Shown here: piece by piece, positions 16,343 through 24,070 of the stretch
How positions within the stretch are numbered: position 1 is the first letter of the stretch
Layout: every line of letters starts with the position of its first letter
Assembly (NCBI GenBank): GCA_023247705.1
Contig: JAHFFY010000011.1
Coordinates: 19,457 to 59,843, forward strand
DNA length: 40,387 bases
DNA from: Candidatus Omnitrophota bacterium
GTDB taxonomy: Bacteria > Omnitrophota > Gorgyraeia > Zapsychrales > JAHFFX01
Reading direction: 5' to 3'
Made by a program: the position numbers and the translations under genes
Notes under the pieces: model-generated
Told to the model about the DNA's origin: nothing
The model's database searches: none
What the model saw: only the letters and a program-made list of their open reading frames with translations

Positions 16343-16387
16343 GCTGGAGTGGCGCAATGGTATACGCGGCGGTCTCCGTCGCTTCAG
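16343..16387 (+). pseudogene. tRNA 5'-half shard before tRNA-Leu
   Basis: GCTGGAGTGGCGCAATGGTA and TACGCGGCGGTCTCC resemble the first half of a tRNA. It shares TGGTATACGCG and GGTCTC with the intact tRNA-Leu just downstream, and its GGAGTGGCGCAA/CGGTCTCC is also like tRNA-Trp. It breaks at the anticodon. Confidence 0.55.
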
Positions 16388-16409
16388 AAATAAGTTTAAA
16401 TACAATTAT

Positions 16410-16493
16410 GCCGAGATGGCGGAACTGGTATACGCGCTGGTCTCAAAAACCAGTGGTCGCAAGGCCGTGAGGGTTCGATTCCCTCTCTCGGCA
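16410..16493 (+). tRNA. tRNA-Leu(CAA)
   Basis: Acceptor GCCGAGA (16410-16416) pairs with TCTCGGC; anticodon stem CTGGT/ACCAG with loop CTCAAAA and anticodon CAA at 16444-16446; a long class II variable arm (TGGTCGCAAGGCC) and T-arm GAGGGTTCGATTCCCTC; discriminator A at 16493. CCA is not encoded. Confidence 0.95.
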
Positions 16494-16558
16494 CAAGTTA
16501 TACAATATTATAAAGCTCTATATAATCCAGGGCAGGCAAAAACCGTTATCTTCACTGA

Positions 16559-16582
16559 CGTGAGGGTTCTCCCGCATTGCTA
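16559..16582 (+). pseudogene. Possible tRNA 3' shard after tRNA-Leu
   Basis: CGTGAGGGTTC (16559-16569) equals the variable/T-arm junction of the intact tRNA-Leu, then the similarity fades (TCCCGCATTGC). It mirrors the 5' shard on the other side of the gene. Confidence 0.35.
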
Positions 16583-16597
16583 GAAAGTATGGTGGTT

Positions 16598-16610
16598 GCG
16601 GGCCCCCCGC
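16598..16610 (+). terminator. Short GC hairpin after tRNA-Leu
   Basis: GCGGG-CCC-CCCGC hairpin followed by an AT-rich stretch without a strong T-run; a possible end of the tRNA transcript. The gap 16611-16693 shows nothing further. Confidence 0.3.
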
Positions 16611-16693
16611 TTCAATAAAATTTATTATAGAAAAGCAGGGAACTTCCTCCTCCAGCATTTTTTCCGATCATTCTTTCAAAAATATTTTCACTC

Positions 16694-17416
16694 ATGAGAA
16701 TATTCTGTTATCATGCCTTTATGATCATTTCTTTTATTAAACAGATCTTGAAATTATCTCCACCATCTAAAATCTTCAATTTATTTCTTTTCGGATTTAT
16801 TCTTCTGTCTCTCGGAAATTTGGCCACAGCCCAACCTGGACAACCGAACACTACGAACCCATCAGCTCAAAGCGCTAGCCCCGGCACAACCATTCAGACC
16901 ATTACGTTACGCGACGGGACTATACTCAAAGGAAAACTCATCGAAGTTGCAAACAATCAATATATTTTTGAGACTTCCTATTTCGGCCAGGTCAGCCTTA
17001 AAATTCCAGACGTCATCGGCATCACCAGCGAAAACTATTTTCCAACGATCACATCCCAAAATCTCCAACCCCCTCAAGGGCAAACGATGCAAAGTCAATG
17101 GGGAAACAATCCTCAATCATCCTCCCAAACCGCAAATGCTAGCCAGGGCCAAGCCCCTTTCAATCAACAGATTTCAGAGATGCAACAACAAATGATGTCC
17201 GATCCTCAAATCGTGGCCCAACTGAAAGAACTCGCTGAAGATCCGTCCATCCTTGAGGTTTTAAACGACCCGGATTTCATTGCCGCCGTCATGAACAAAG
17301 ACATCGAGAAAGTGAAAAACAATCCAAAGGCCCAAGCATTGCTTAACAACCCGAAGATCATTTCAATCATCAAGCAAATGGGCGGCGGGCAGCAAAACTC
17401 AGATTCTCCGCACTAA
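16694..17416 (+). CDS. Secreted KDGR-domain protein with STI1-like C-terminus
   Basis: This 240-residue protein has an export segment (IFNLFLFGFILLSLGNLATA), then IQTITLRDGTILKGKLIEV and LKIPDVIGI, a more distant member of the domain seen twice at 1895-3199. A Gln/Ser linker leads to a C-terminal helical region of DP/NP repeats (MSDPQIVAQLKEL, AEDPSILEVL, NDPDFIAAV, NNPKAQALL, NNPKIISII), the pattern of STI1/Hop-type chaperonin-binding helices. A second ATG at 16721 is a possible start; neither has a clear ribosome site. It would act outside the cytoplasm, which is unusual for STI1 repeats. Confidence 0.7.
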   Translation: MRIFCYHAFMIISFIKQILKLSPPSKIFNLFLFGFILLSLGNLATAQPGQPNTTNPSAQSASPGTTIQTITLRDGTILKGKLIEVANNQYIFETSYFGQVSLKIPDVIGITSENYFPTITSQNLQPPQGQTMQSQWGNNPQSSSQTANASQGQAPFNQQISEMQQQMMSDPQIVAQLKELAEDPSILEVLNDPDFIAAVMNKDIEKVKNNPKAQALLNNPKIISIIKQMGGGQQNSDSPH

Positions 17417-17419
17417 TCT

Positions 17420-17980
17420 CTAATTCTTTTTGCCATCCTGAAAAGAATGTCTTAACTGTCCGCACGCCGCGCTCACATCACGGCCCCGGGGCATACGAAT
17501 GGTGGCGTGGACACCTAACTCGGAAAGACGACTTCTGAAGGCGAGCATTTCAAGTTTCGTGGGAGGTTTATGATTGAATTCGACAACGGGATTATAGGGA
17601 ATCAGGTTCATCTTACAAATAATCCCTTTTAAAAGTTTGCCCAAAGACTGAGCGGCTTTTTCGGTACAGGTTAAACCCTGAATCAAAATATATTCAAACG
17701 TAATCTGTCGATTGGTTATTTGAGCATATTCCCGGCAAGCTTCAATCAATTCTTTAATCGGATATTTCTTATTGACCGGCATTAAAACACCTCGGGATTC
17801 ATCGTCATAACCATGCAATGAGATCGCCAATTCAATCTGGATATCCTGCTGGGCCAGTTCCTTGATCCGCGGCACCAGCCCGACGGTAGAAATAGTAATA
17901 TGCCGCGCCCCTATGTTCATTCCTTTATCTGAATTGATGATTCGAATGGCTTTCATTAAATGATCAAAGTTATCGAGCGG
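17420..17980 (-). pseudogene. rlmN: Host rlmN, C-terminal part (interrupted)
   Basis: The C-terminal 184 codons of a 23S rRNA/tRNA adenine-C2 methyltransferase. It begins at DNFDHLMKAIRI, has STVGLVPRI, LAISLHGYDDESRG, NLIPYNPVVEF and the catalytic Cys in SAACGQLRHSF. It lacks the radical SAM CxxxCxxC, which is in the N-terminal part at 25220-25738. Joining the two at GAGCGG restores MGTGEPL+DNFDH in frame, total 357 residues. An ATG at 18014-18016 inside the element could start a 198-residue polypeptide, but it could not be an active enzyme alone. Confidence 0.93.
17975..17980. other. Left attachment junction of the rlmN element
   Basis: GAGCGG at 17975-17980: host rlmN sequence lies to its left, element sequence (CTCCCCCATCAG) to its right. 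The same hexamer in the same orientation ends the element at 25220-25225, consistent with a crossover core. Confidence 0.75.
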
Positions 17981-18988
17981 CTCCCCCATCAGAGCAGACG
18001 CCACTACACTCTCCATCGGCCTTTAAGGTCTCTTGGATGCGCAAATCTTCAAAGAACGTCTGAAACGGTTCATATAATTCCCATGCCCTGACTTTCCGGT
18101 CTTCAATGACGATACGTTTAAAAATAAGACGCAGGACTTCTTTCAAGACGGCGAAATCGAGCTTGTTTTTTGTCCGGTCAAACTGGCCGGCGGCTCTTCG
18201 TACTAGGGCCGTGTATTCTTTGGATTTCTCCCGCTGGAGCATTTCCATGTCCAGCCTAGCCATTTCCCTGTTGATCTCCTGCTCTTCCCGATGCAGGTCA
18301 ATGGCCTTGTCTTTGGTCACATCGAGGGTGAACACATCGTTTAGATAGTCGTCCTGCAGTTTGGCCTGCCTCTTATAATTTTCGCGCAGCCGCTGTTTTA
18401 ACTGCCTCATTTTCCGGTTCAGTTCTTCATCCTGTGAATTGTCCTCATGCCGGACAAGGCCCAAGGCCCGCTCCTGCTGAACAACCGGATGCTGCAACAA
18501 ACTTTCCACGACTTTAAAAACAAGCGGCTCTATCCGTTCGGCCCAGATGCAGGAGTTCGGACAGGAGAATTGATAATCATGCCGGGCGCTACACCGGTAA
18601 ACGCGCCGCGTGGCCTTTGTCCGTCGGCTGGCCACAGTATTTGCGCCGCGATAGCCGGTTGCGCATTTGCCACAAAAGAGAACACCGGTTAAAACATATC
18701 CGGCGAAATTATGACGGTGGGCCTTTCCCTTGCGATTGGCAACGAGTTTTTCCTGAACAATATCATAATCTTCCTGCGCGATAAATCCTTCATGTTTGCC
18801 GTCAATGAGAATGATTTTGGAAGGATCATTTTTCAAACGCTTGGGGCCGGTCTTATCTTTTTGCTTTTTATTCTGAGCGTATCTGCCCCATTCTATTTTT
18901 CCCAGATAAATTTTATTGACGAGAATGTCGCGGATCATTGTGGTATAAAACCGGCCGCCGCCTCTTGACCTGTAACCGTTATCGTAGA

Positions 18989-19089
18989 GGGAACTGTTGC
19001 GAAATACCCCAAATCGGCGAAATTGGGCGATGGCTCTCGTCGAGAGAATCTTCAAAATTTTCCGAAAAAGGCCATTTCGCAACAGTCCC
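18989..19089. mobile_element. MITE-like insertion in the recombinase gene
   Basis: Inverted ends GGGAACTGTTGCGAAAT (18989-19005) and ATTTCGCAACAGTCCC (19074-19089), 101 bp in all, with an internal CTCTCG-T-CGAGAG hairpin. No transposase. The end sequence resembles ends of several IS families. No clear target duplication, so it may be the scar of a deletion between two copies. Confidence 0.65.
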
Positions 19090-19127
19090 ATAACATCCCC
19101 TGTTTTCCTGTGTGAAAACCGATGATT

Positions 19128-19168
19128 TGTTATACAAAGCGGTGGGCGTGTTATACATTTGTTATACA
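19128..19168. repeat. Three TGTTATACA direct repeats
   Basis: TGTTATACA occurs at 19128-19136, 19149-19157 and 19160-19168, between the recombinase remnant and the SWIM gene. The spacing (21 and 11 bp) suggests protein-binding iterons or integrase arm sites. Confidence 0.5.
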
Positions 19169-19210
19169 CGATATTGGGGTGGTTTTTTTGGGGGGGAAAG
19201 GCTTTTTCTG

Positions 19211-19960
19211 CTATAGCTGGACATTCAATCTCTCATCAAAAATCCTGACCAGAGGTTCTTCCCAACCGAAACAAGTCTGTTTGCCGCAAAGTGGCTCAAA
19301 GGCATCGATGCACGCGGGATCCGTTTGCGCAAAATCTTTAAGCATTTCCACGACCTCATTCATAAAACCGCCCACGATACCGTTGGAATCATCTACTCCG
19401 CCGACTTGCAATTTTCTATCCAACCGTAAAAGCAGTTTGACCAGAATATCCGCTGTCTGCCTGTTGGCCGGTAAATCAGAAACAATGGCTGACAACCTGG
19501 CACACCCTTCACGCAACGAATCCTGATTGGCAAACCACGTGCGCGATGGGCCGCGGTAAGGCTTGATATATTTCATCGATTCCGTTATGGATTTCTTGAC
19601 CTCGGCCAATTCGTCGTTGTTCAATGCTTCCCGCCGATCGCTGCGCTTAACTTCATTCCGCTGCTGTTTATCCTCAGCAGTCAAAGGCTTTCCGTTGAGG
19701 ACCGCATAAAGGGCCATGGCAACCATGTGTTTACATAATGTCCCTTTCTCTCCGAGATAACACGTGCAATGACCGAGTTTATAATTCCGGCCGGATACAG
19801 AAACGCGATACGATTGAGTCCCCAGGACAACGGCCGTAAAATCACCAAAAGCCTCTTTAACTTCCGTCACCTTACCGCTTTCATACAAATCCACCGCACG
19901 TTGATATGTCGCTTCATCGGTGGCGAATTTGATTTTTTTAAGGTCGTAGGTGAGAGGCAT
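19211..19960 (-). CDS. SWIM zinc-finger protein
   Basis: This 249-residue protein has a SWIM zinc finger, CxCx8CxH, with C65, C67, C76 and H78 (GHCTCYLGEKGTLCKHM). The N-terminus (YDLKKIKFATDEATYQRAVDL) is typical of bacterial SWIM proteins; the rest is helical without a recognised enzyme domain. SWIM domains bind DNA or protein. Its ATG follows the stop of the upstream helical gene after one base, so the two are coupled. It is cargo of the rlmN element; a defence or element-maintenance role is inference. Confidence 0.75.
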   Translation of the reverse strand: MPLTYDLKKIKFATDEATYQRAVDLYESGKVTEVKEAFGDFTAVVLGTQSYRVSVSGRNYKLGHCTCYLGEKGTLCKHMVAMALYAVLNGKPLTAEDKQQRNEVKRSDRREALNNDELAEVKKSITESMKYIKPYRGPSRTWFANQDSLREGCARLSAIVSDLPANRQTADILVKLLLRLDRKLQVGGVDDSNGIVGGFMNEVVEMLKDFAQTDPACIDAFEPLCGKQTCFGWEEPLVRIFDERLNVQL

Positions 19961-19961
19961 A

Positions 19962-20726
19962 TTACTTCTCCGACTTGATCTTGCGTGACAGAGGGTGTTG
20001 TTTACTCTTTAAGTTTATCTTCGTCTCAAAATCAGATATTCGTTTTTCCCGTTCAGGATAAATAATGCGGAATTCTTTCTTGAAAAAGTCGTTATAAAAA
20101 AACTGGAAGACCCTGAAATGGCCTTTGAGTAAAGCAAAGTAATAGGCTAAGAAATCCCGCAGTTCCACAGCATCAAAATAGTTTATTTGAACTTCTTCCC
20201 TTTTCTGGTCGGTGTCTATAACATGTTTATATTTATGGACGATCGACTGAAGCGAAGAATGCGCTGCAAAGCTACTTGCAACCTCATGAATTTTAATGAG
20301 GCTTTGGATCAGTGAATGCCCTTTGGTATTCTTTGCTGTGTAGTCTTTTATGCGCCAAAATATTTTTTTCTGCAAAGGATGGTTTTCTTCCAAGAAAGCC
20401 GGGATATCCCTCGGATTTTTCATAAAATATTGCGCATTAAACGAAGCGTCAATAGCAATTCGTAACGAAAAAAATGCTTTGCTAATGTGTGACTTAAAAA
20501 ATTGTGACATCCCAACGTAGAACTCGCTATGTGCCTGCAGATACATAATGCTAACCATAAACTGAACATTATTGTCCCCATTAACAGAAAACGCATGTAA
20601 CACGTCCTGATATATCTCGTCAAGCTCCTGCAAGAAACCGAGTTCACCCTTTAAATTTACGAGTGACACCAATTCGTTATGATGTTCGAAGCTAACAAAC
20701 TCAAGAATATTATTTTGCTTTGCCAT
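19962..20726 (-). CDS. Helical protein of unknown function, coupled to SWIM gene
   Basis: A 254-residue, predicted alpha-helical, soluble protein with a basic tail (KINLKSKQHPLSRKIKSEK). A central stretch, HISKAFFSLRIAIDASFNAQ then YFMKNP, resembles the long helix pairs of HEPN-like or abortive-infection proteins, but no catalytic Rx4-6H motif is convincing. It forms a tight pair with the SWIM gene. AT-rich relative to the host genes. I do not recognise the family. Confidence 0.6.
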   Translation of the reverse strand: MAKQNNILEFVSFEHHNELVSLVNLKGELGFLQELDEIYQDVLHAFSVNGDNNVQFMVSIMYLQAHSEFYVGMSQFFKSHISKAFFSLRIAIDASFNAQYFMKNPRDIPAFLEENHPLQKKIFWRIKDYTAKNTKGHSLIQSLIKIHEVASSFAAHSSLQSIVHKYKHVIDTDQKREEVQINYFDAVELRDFLAYYFALLKGHFRVFQFFYNDFFKKEFRIIYPEREKRISDFETKINLKSKQHPLSRKIKSEK

Positions 20727-20820
20727 TACAAACTGTTTGTGTTGAATAAAGTTTACAAATCAGATCAATGTCTTCAATCGAGATTAATTTCTTGGTATTT
20801 ATAGTTCTTATATCTGTCAT
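20710..20820 (-). CDS. Possible 36-codon small ORF upstream
   Basis: ATG at 20818-20820 starts MTDIRTINTKKLISIEDIDL and ends 17 bp inside the next gene's start. Poor ribosome site. It could be a leader peptide for coupling or chance. Confidence 0.2.
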   Translation of the reverse strand: MTDIRTINTKKLISIEDIDLICKLYSTQTVCNGKAK

Positions 20821-20862
20821 AAAATTATTCACCAACGGTAATTGTGAAGAAGTTTCCCTAAG

Positions 20863-22329
20863 CTATAATCTTGAAGCCGACTTCTGAGGCTGAGCATCAA
20901 TTACAAGCATTTCAATATCTAAACTAAAATCTTTTTTGAGCTTTGGTATTTCTCTCCTAATTCCATTTACCTTCTCAACATCTTCCTCTTCATAAACGAT
21001 CACAATAAAAAATCCTTTTTGAATCTTTTCGGCTTTTAAATAAGCTGGCAATTGTTTCTTAAGGCCATGTAGAAATTTCGTATTTCTGGCCAGCTTAACT
21101 TCAATTAAGACACGATTCTTGTAACCGCTGGAAAATTTAAAATCAACCGGCCCTTTTCCAACGTCGACCTCAGGAGAGAAATCGATATTATTTGCCTCGC
21201 AATAAGCAGAGATGACCCCCTCAAAATGTCGTTGGACAACCTTTTCCTTTTTCCCTTTTTCTGTCGAATCATCTCGAATCACTTGCCATCCTCTTCGAGT
21301 TTCCACATGGTGCTTATATCGTTCGATAATTTGTTGAACGACGGTTATAAATTCTGCAGAGGTAGTGGGGGATTTAAAATTGACTGGATCAACATCAAAT
21401 TGCTTTTTGCCAATGTGATACCATTTGTGGAGAAGGTCAGGGTCGTTTTGAATGTCATAGGGGTCAGCCTGTCTATTCTTTACAGCTTTTAAATATGATT
21501 CCCTTAAGTGTGCGGATTTTCTGGCGGCTTCAAACATCGTCTCTCTATCTACACTTTTCTTAATCTTGTTGCCGAATTGACTTCGAATTACATCATTTTC
21601 ATGAGAATAGCTATGATTCCAGAAATCAACGATATCGACTGTGGGCAAATGCCTTAAAAATGCTTTTGGAGATAGGATGACGAAATAATTCCCCCAAACA
21701 GTTTTTATACAAGGAAGTCGTACTTTGTCATCCTGCCAAACTCTTCCATCAGCATGATACATATTTCTTAATCTCTGAGGATGAAGCTTAATTTTCTTCC
21801 CCTCGCAAATTCTTTGAGTATATTTCACTAATTCTGGTTTGAGAAGATTAGCCATCATATCGCCAATTCTGTCAGCTCCAAATCCCTCTTTAAAAAGCTC
21901 CAATTCTTCAAAACAAGAAATAGAGGTTATACCTGCATCAATTAACTCGAATACCGCAGATAACAAAAGCTGGGCGTAGCCTTTTGACGAGCCAGCACCT
22001 CGGTTGCCTGGCTTGGAATACCCTAAATAAAGCTCATTCACTTCAGGAAATTCAAATGACCTTAAAAGAGGCTTATAGGTATCTCTATTTCGATGAACAA
22101 GTTTTGCCGCCTCTTGAAAGGCTTCGTTAAAAAAGTTTATTACCTTTGTATGTGAGCCTTTAAATTCAGGAATTTTATGGGAGGTTTTTTCAACTAAAAA
22201 TGGATCGATAAAAAGATTAGTATCGTGACCAATGACCGGATCAAACCAATTTTCCGTCCCCCTCAATTTAAGCTTAAAATATTCGCTAAATAGAATGTTC
22301 ATTCTTCGATCACGACCCAAGGGCTTCAC
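20863..22329 (-). CDS. PD-(D/E)XK nuclease-like protein
   Basis: A 488-residue protein from GTG (or 479 from ATG at 22300-22302). The C-terminal part has a restriction-endonuclease-like core: D396 in GPVDFKFSS, then E410 and K412 in VLIEVKLA, followed by FLHGLKKQLPAYLKAEKIQK, matching the D-(E)xK plus helix pattern. The N-terminal 330 residues (FDPVIGHDTNLFIDPFLVEK, GYAQLLLSAVFELIDAGITS) are not recognised and may sense the target. Cargo of the rlmN element. A restriction or anti-phage role is inference; a repair nuclease is the alternative. Confidence 0.7.
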   Translation of the reverse strand: MKPLGRDRRMNILFSEYFKLKLRGTENWFDPVIGHDTNLFIDPFLVEKTSHKIPEFKGSHTKVINFFNEAFQEAAKLVHRNRDTYKPLLRSFEFPEVNELYLGYSKPGNRGAGSSKGYAQLLLSAVFELIDAGITSISCFEELELFKEGFGADRIGDMMANLLKPELVKYTQRICEGKKIKLHPQRLRNMYHADGRVWQDDKVRLPCIKTVWGNYFVILSPKAFLRHLPTVDIVDFWNHSYSHENDVIRSQFGNKIKKSVDRETMFEAARKSAHLRESYLKAVKNRQADPYDIQNDPDLLHKWYHIGKKQFDVDPVNFKSPTTSAEFITVVQQIIERYKHHVETRRGWQVIRDDSTEKGKKEKVVQRHFEGVISAYCEANNIDFSPEVDVGKGPVDFKFSSGYKNRVLIEVKLARNTKFLHGLKKQLPAYLKAEKIQKGFFIVIVYEEEDVEKVNGIRREIPKLKKDFSLDIEMLVIDAQPQKSASRL

Positions 22330-22400
22330 AGATAGGCGAGAATTTTGTTTTCCAGCAGCTTTTTAAAATCCCGCAGGTGCATGGCCTGGCGGGCGGGAAT

Positions 22401-22682
22401 TCATCTTTTATTTTTCGATTTCTCATTATTACCCTTTTCTACTTCAGAATAATCCCAATGAATGAAAGGCATTTCATCGGACTCTTTAAAATTCCATGTT
22501 TCCCGGAAAGAATCAATAAATTCTTCCGGGATAAAAAATCTCGCCTCATAACAGGCATATCCGCTTTTGTCCTTACGGTCGTAAACCTCTATCCTTCCTC
22601 CTCTAAAATGCTGATATTTAGGATCCATGATTACTTCTTCAACGACGGTGAAAAAATATCTTTTTTGTTTTCGTTTAGCCAT
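22401..22682 (-). CDS. Small hypothetical protein (93 aa)
   Basis: A charged protein rich in aromatic residues (RKQKRYFFTVVEEVIMDPK, FIPEEFIDSFRETW, MPFIHWDYSEVEK) with a basic C-terminus. No recognised domain. It is followed by an 18-codon fragment, HLRDFKKLLENKILAYL (22328-22384), that looks like the C-terminal end of a lost gene. It lies in the element between Fic and the nuclease. Confidence 0.55.
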   Translation of the reverse strand: MAKRKQKRYFFTVVEEVIMDPKYQHFRGGRIEVYDRKDKSGYACYEARFFIPEEFIDSFRETWNFKESDEMPFIHWDYSEVEKGNNEKSKNKR

Positions 22683-22691
22683 ATCTCATCA

Positions 22692-22796
22692 TTATTCTTT
22701 GATTTTTGCCAGACCTTCCTCAATCAGCGTGTTGGACGCATGGGATTTAAAGACTGCGGCCAAATTCTCATCGGCAAACTTGGGAACACTAACTTC
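22692..22796 (-). pseudogene. C-terminal remnant of an unidentified gene
   Basis: Directly after the two stop codons of the Fic gene, in the same frame, runs EVSVPKFADENLAAVFKSHA then SNTLIEEGLAKIKE and a stop. It looks like real coding sequence without a start, probably the tail of a gene lost by deletion, or an earlier C-terminal extension. Confidence 0.35.
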
Positions 22797-22799
22797 TTA

Positions 22800-23837
22800 T
22801 CATTCCCTTGCACTCTCCGACCGCATCCGTTCAACGTATTCCGCCATGTCTCGCACGCGGACATACCAGGTCTTGCCTTTTTTCTGACCTTTAAGCTGAT
22901 CGCGGTTGATCAGGTTGCGCAGATAATCAGGAGAATAGTTATAAATATGCGCCAGATCACTCAATGGCAATTGCGCTTCTTTGTCGATATGTTGAAGGCC
23001 GATATTCTTCAAACGGGAAACGGCATCAGTGAGCCGGTCAAAAACAATAGCGACAATCCCGTCAAAATTCTGTTGATCATTCAGTTGATCAACGGCTTTC
23101 ACATCAAAACTTTCTCCCTGCTCAATCCGGCGGTGCAATTTCTCAAAACCGTCGTCGGCTTTCTCGAGCGTGTTATAGTAATGTTCCCGGTCATTCTTCG
23201 AAATGCCCTTAATGGCAATGTTGAGAAGTCCGCAGCCGATCAGAATGTACGACAACAATATTCTTCCCGCCCGGCCATTTCCATCCCGAAATGGATGGAT
23301 GGCCTCAAACCAGACATGGGCCATAGCACAGAGAGCAACAGGGTCATGCTTTCCATCTTTCAAACGCTGATTCACCCATTTAATCAAAAGCTCCATCGCC
23401 TGCCTGACATAAAATTCGCTGATCGGCGAGAATGTTGAATGCGCCACCTGCGCTGTTGTGTTTCGGAATTCTCCGATTTCGCCGATATAGAAACCCATTT
23501 CTTTTTCATAGCGCATCAGCAGTGTGTGAATCTGCTTGACGTCGGACATCCGCAGTGAAAATTCCTTTTCTTTATACTGATTAGCCGCGTATTCATACAT
23601 CGCCGAAGCTGATTCAAAATAACCGAGAATCGCAGCCGCCTTGTGTTTGTCCGTGCGCTTATTGTGCTCCAGAACATCAATGAGCTCGGTCCTGTTGGTA
23701 AAGACCCCCTCAATGGCAATCGAATTGCGGATTTCATCCTTAAATAAGGAGTACCATTCCGCGTTCGACACCTGCGTCAAACTTCCCTTTTTGGCACGCA
23801 GCTGTTCCAGCTCTTTTTTAATGGATTGACTTTTCAT
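22800..23837 (-). CDS. Fic family protein (class II, self-inhibited) with C-terminal winged helix
   Basis: This 345-residue enzyme probably transfers AMP or a related group to a protein target. The Fic motif HPFRDGNGRAGR is at residues 181-192. An inhibitory helix SIAIEG, matching (S/T)xxxE(G/N), lies N-terminal at 39-44, the class II arrangement that keeps the enzyme off by itself. A C-terminal winged-helix-like segment (LSDLAHIYNYSPDYLRNLIN) may bind DNA. The AT-rich upstream gap carries repeated TATCGAACCAT sites, suggesting self-regulation. Cargo of the rlmN element; possibly defence or toxin. Confidence 0.88.
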   Translation of the reverse strand: MKSQSIKKELEQLRAKKGSLTQVSNAEWYSLFKDEIRNSIAIEGVFTNRTELIDVLEHNKRTDKHKAAAILGYFESASAMYEYAANQYKEKEFSLRMSDVKQIHTLLMRYEKEMGFYIGEIGEFRNTTAQVAHSTFSPISEFYVRQAMELLIKWVNQRLKDGKHDPVALCAMAHVWFEAIHPFRDGNGRAGRILLSYILIGCGLLNIAIKGISKNDREHYYNTLEKADDGFEKLHRRIEQGESFDVKAVDQLNDQQNFDGIVAIVFDRLTDAVSRLKNIGLQHIDKEAQLPLSDLAHIYNYSPDYLRNLINRDQLKGQKKGKTWYVRVRDMAEYVERMRSESARE

Positions 23838-23842
23838 GGTTT

Positions 23843-24062
23843 ACCGAACCTATCGAACCATTCTATTTTATTCATATTTGATATATATAAGGTTATATAA
23901 TATATGATTCGAATTATAATTTATGGTTCGATAATAACATTGATTTTCATTAAAAGCAAGTCTAGTATGATCGAATTTACCGAACCAATAAAATGTATAT
24001 TATTCTTAAAATATAATGGGTTACGATATTAAAATTAACGAACCTGAACATATGGTTCGATA
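23843..24062. promoter_or_regulatory. GGTTCG/CGAACC repeat array upstream of fic
   Basis: TATCGAACCAT occurs at 23851-23861 and, inverted, at 23923-23933 and 24052-24062. Further ACCGAACC or AACGAACC copies are at 23843-23850, near 23979 and near 24037. The gap is about 80% A+T, so these GC cores stand out. It fills the 233-bp gap between fic and the cargo rlmN. Confidence 0.6.
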
Positions 24063-24070
24063 TTAAACAA

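Larger units (their letters stand above)
17970..19091 (-). pseudogene. Large serine recombinase, C-terminal part; catalytic domain lost
   Basis: From YRSRGGGRFYTTMIRDILV onward this is a large serine integrase: recombinase domain (NKIYLGKIEWGR), zinc ribbon (LFCGKCATGYRG, YRCSARHDY, SCPNSC), a charged coiled coil, and IVIEDRKVRAWELYEPF. The N-terminal resolvase domain of about 150 residues with its serine is absent: upstream of YRSRG the frame enters a 101-bp inverted-repeat insertion (18989-19089), and the sequence beyond it is not recombinase. The frame stays open to 19169. An AGGGG lies 5 nt before the ATG at 19091. The last codons (GAARS-type end, CGATAA) run across the attachment site. 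Confidence 0.82.

Noticed and set aside
18014-18016. ATG that could make the rlmN 3' part an independent gene
   Set aside because: The product would lack the radical SAM cluster and half the barrel; it is better described as an interrupted gene.
19095-19120. TTCACACAGGAAAACAG (minus strand), like the lacZ ribosome site of cloning vectors
   Set aside because: Only about 15 bases match, the context is not vector, and it lies inside the element; most likely chance.
22328-22384. 18-codon frame ending HLRDFKKLLENKILAYL as a gene
   Set aside because: Too short and without a ribosome site; kept only as a likely gene remnant in the element.
22377-23438. A 353-codon open frame opposite the Fic gene
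   Set aside because: Fic has its full catalytic and inhibitory motifs; the opposite frame is low-complexity in composition and unsupported.
23838-24070. CRISPR array
   Set aside because: The repeated cores are short, in both orientations and irregularly spaced; no cas genes in the window.
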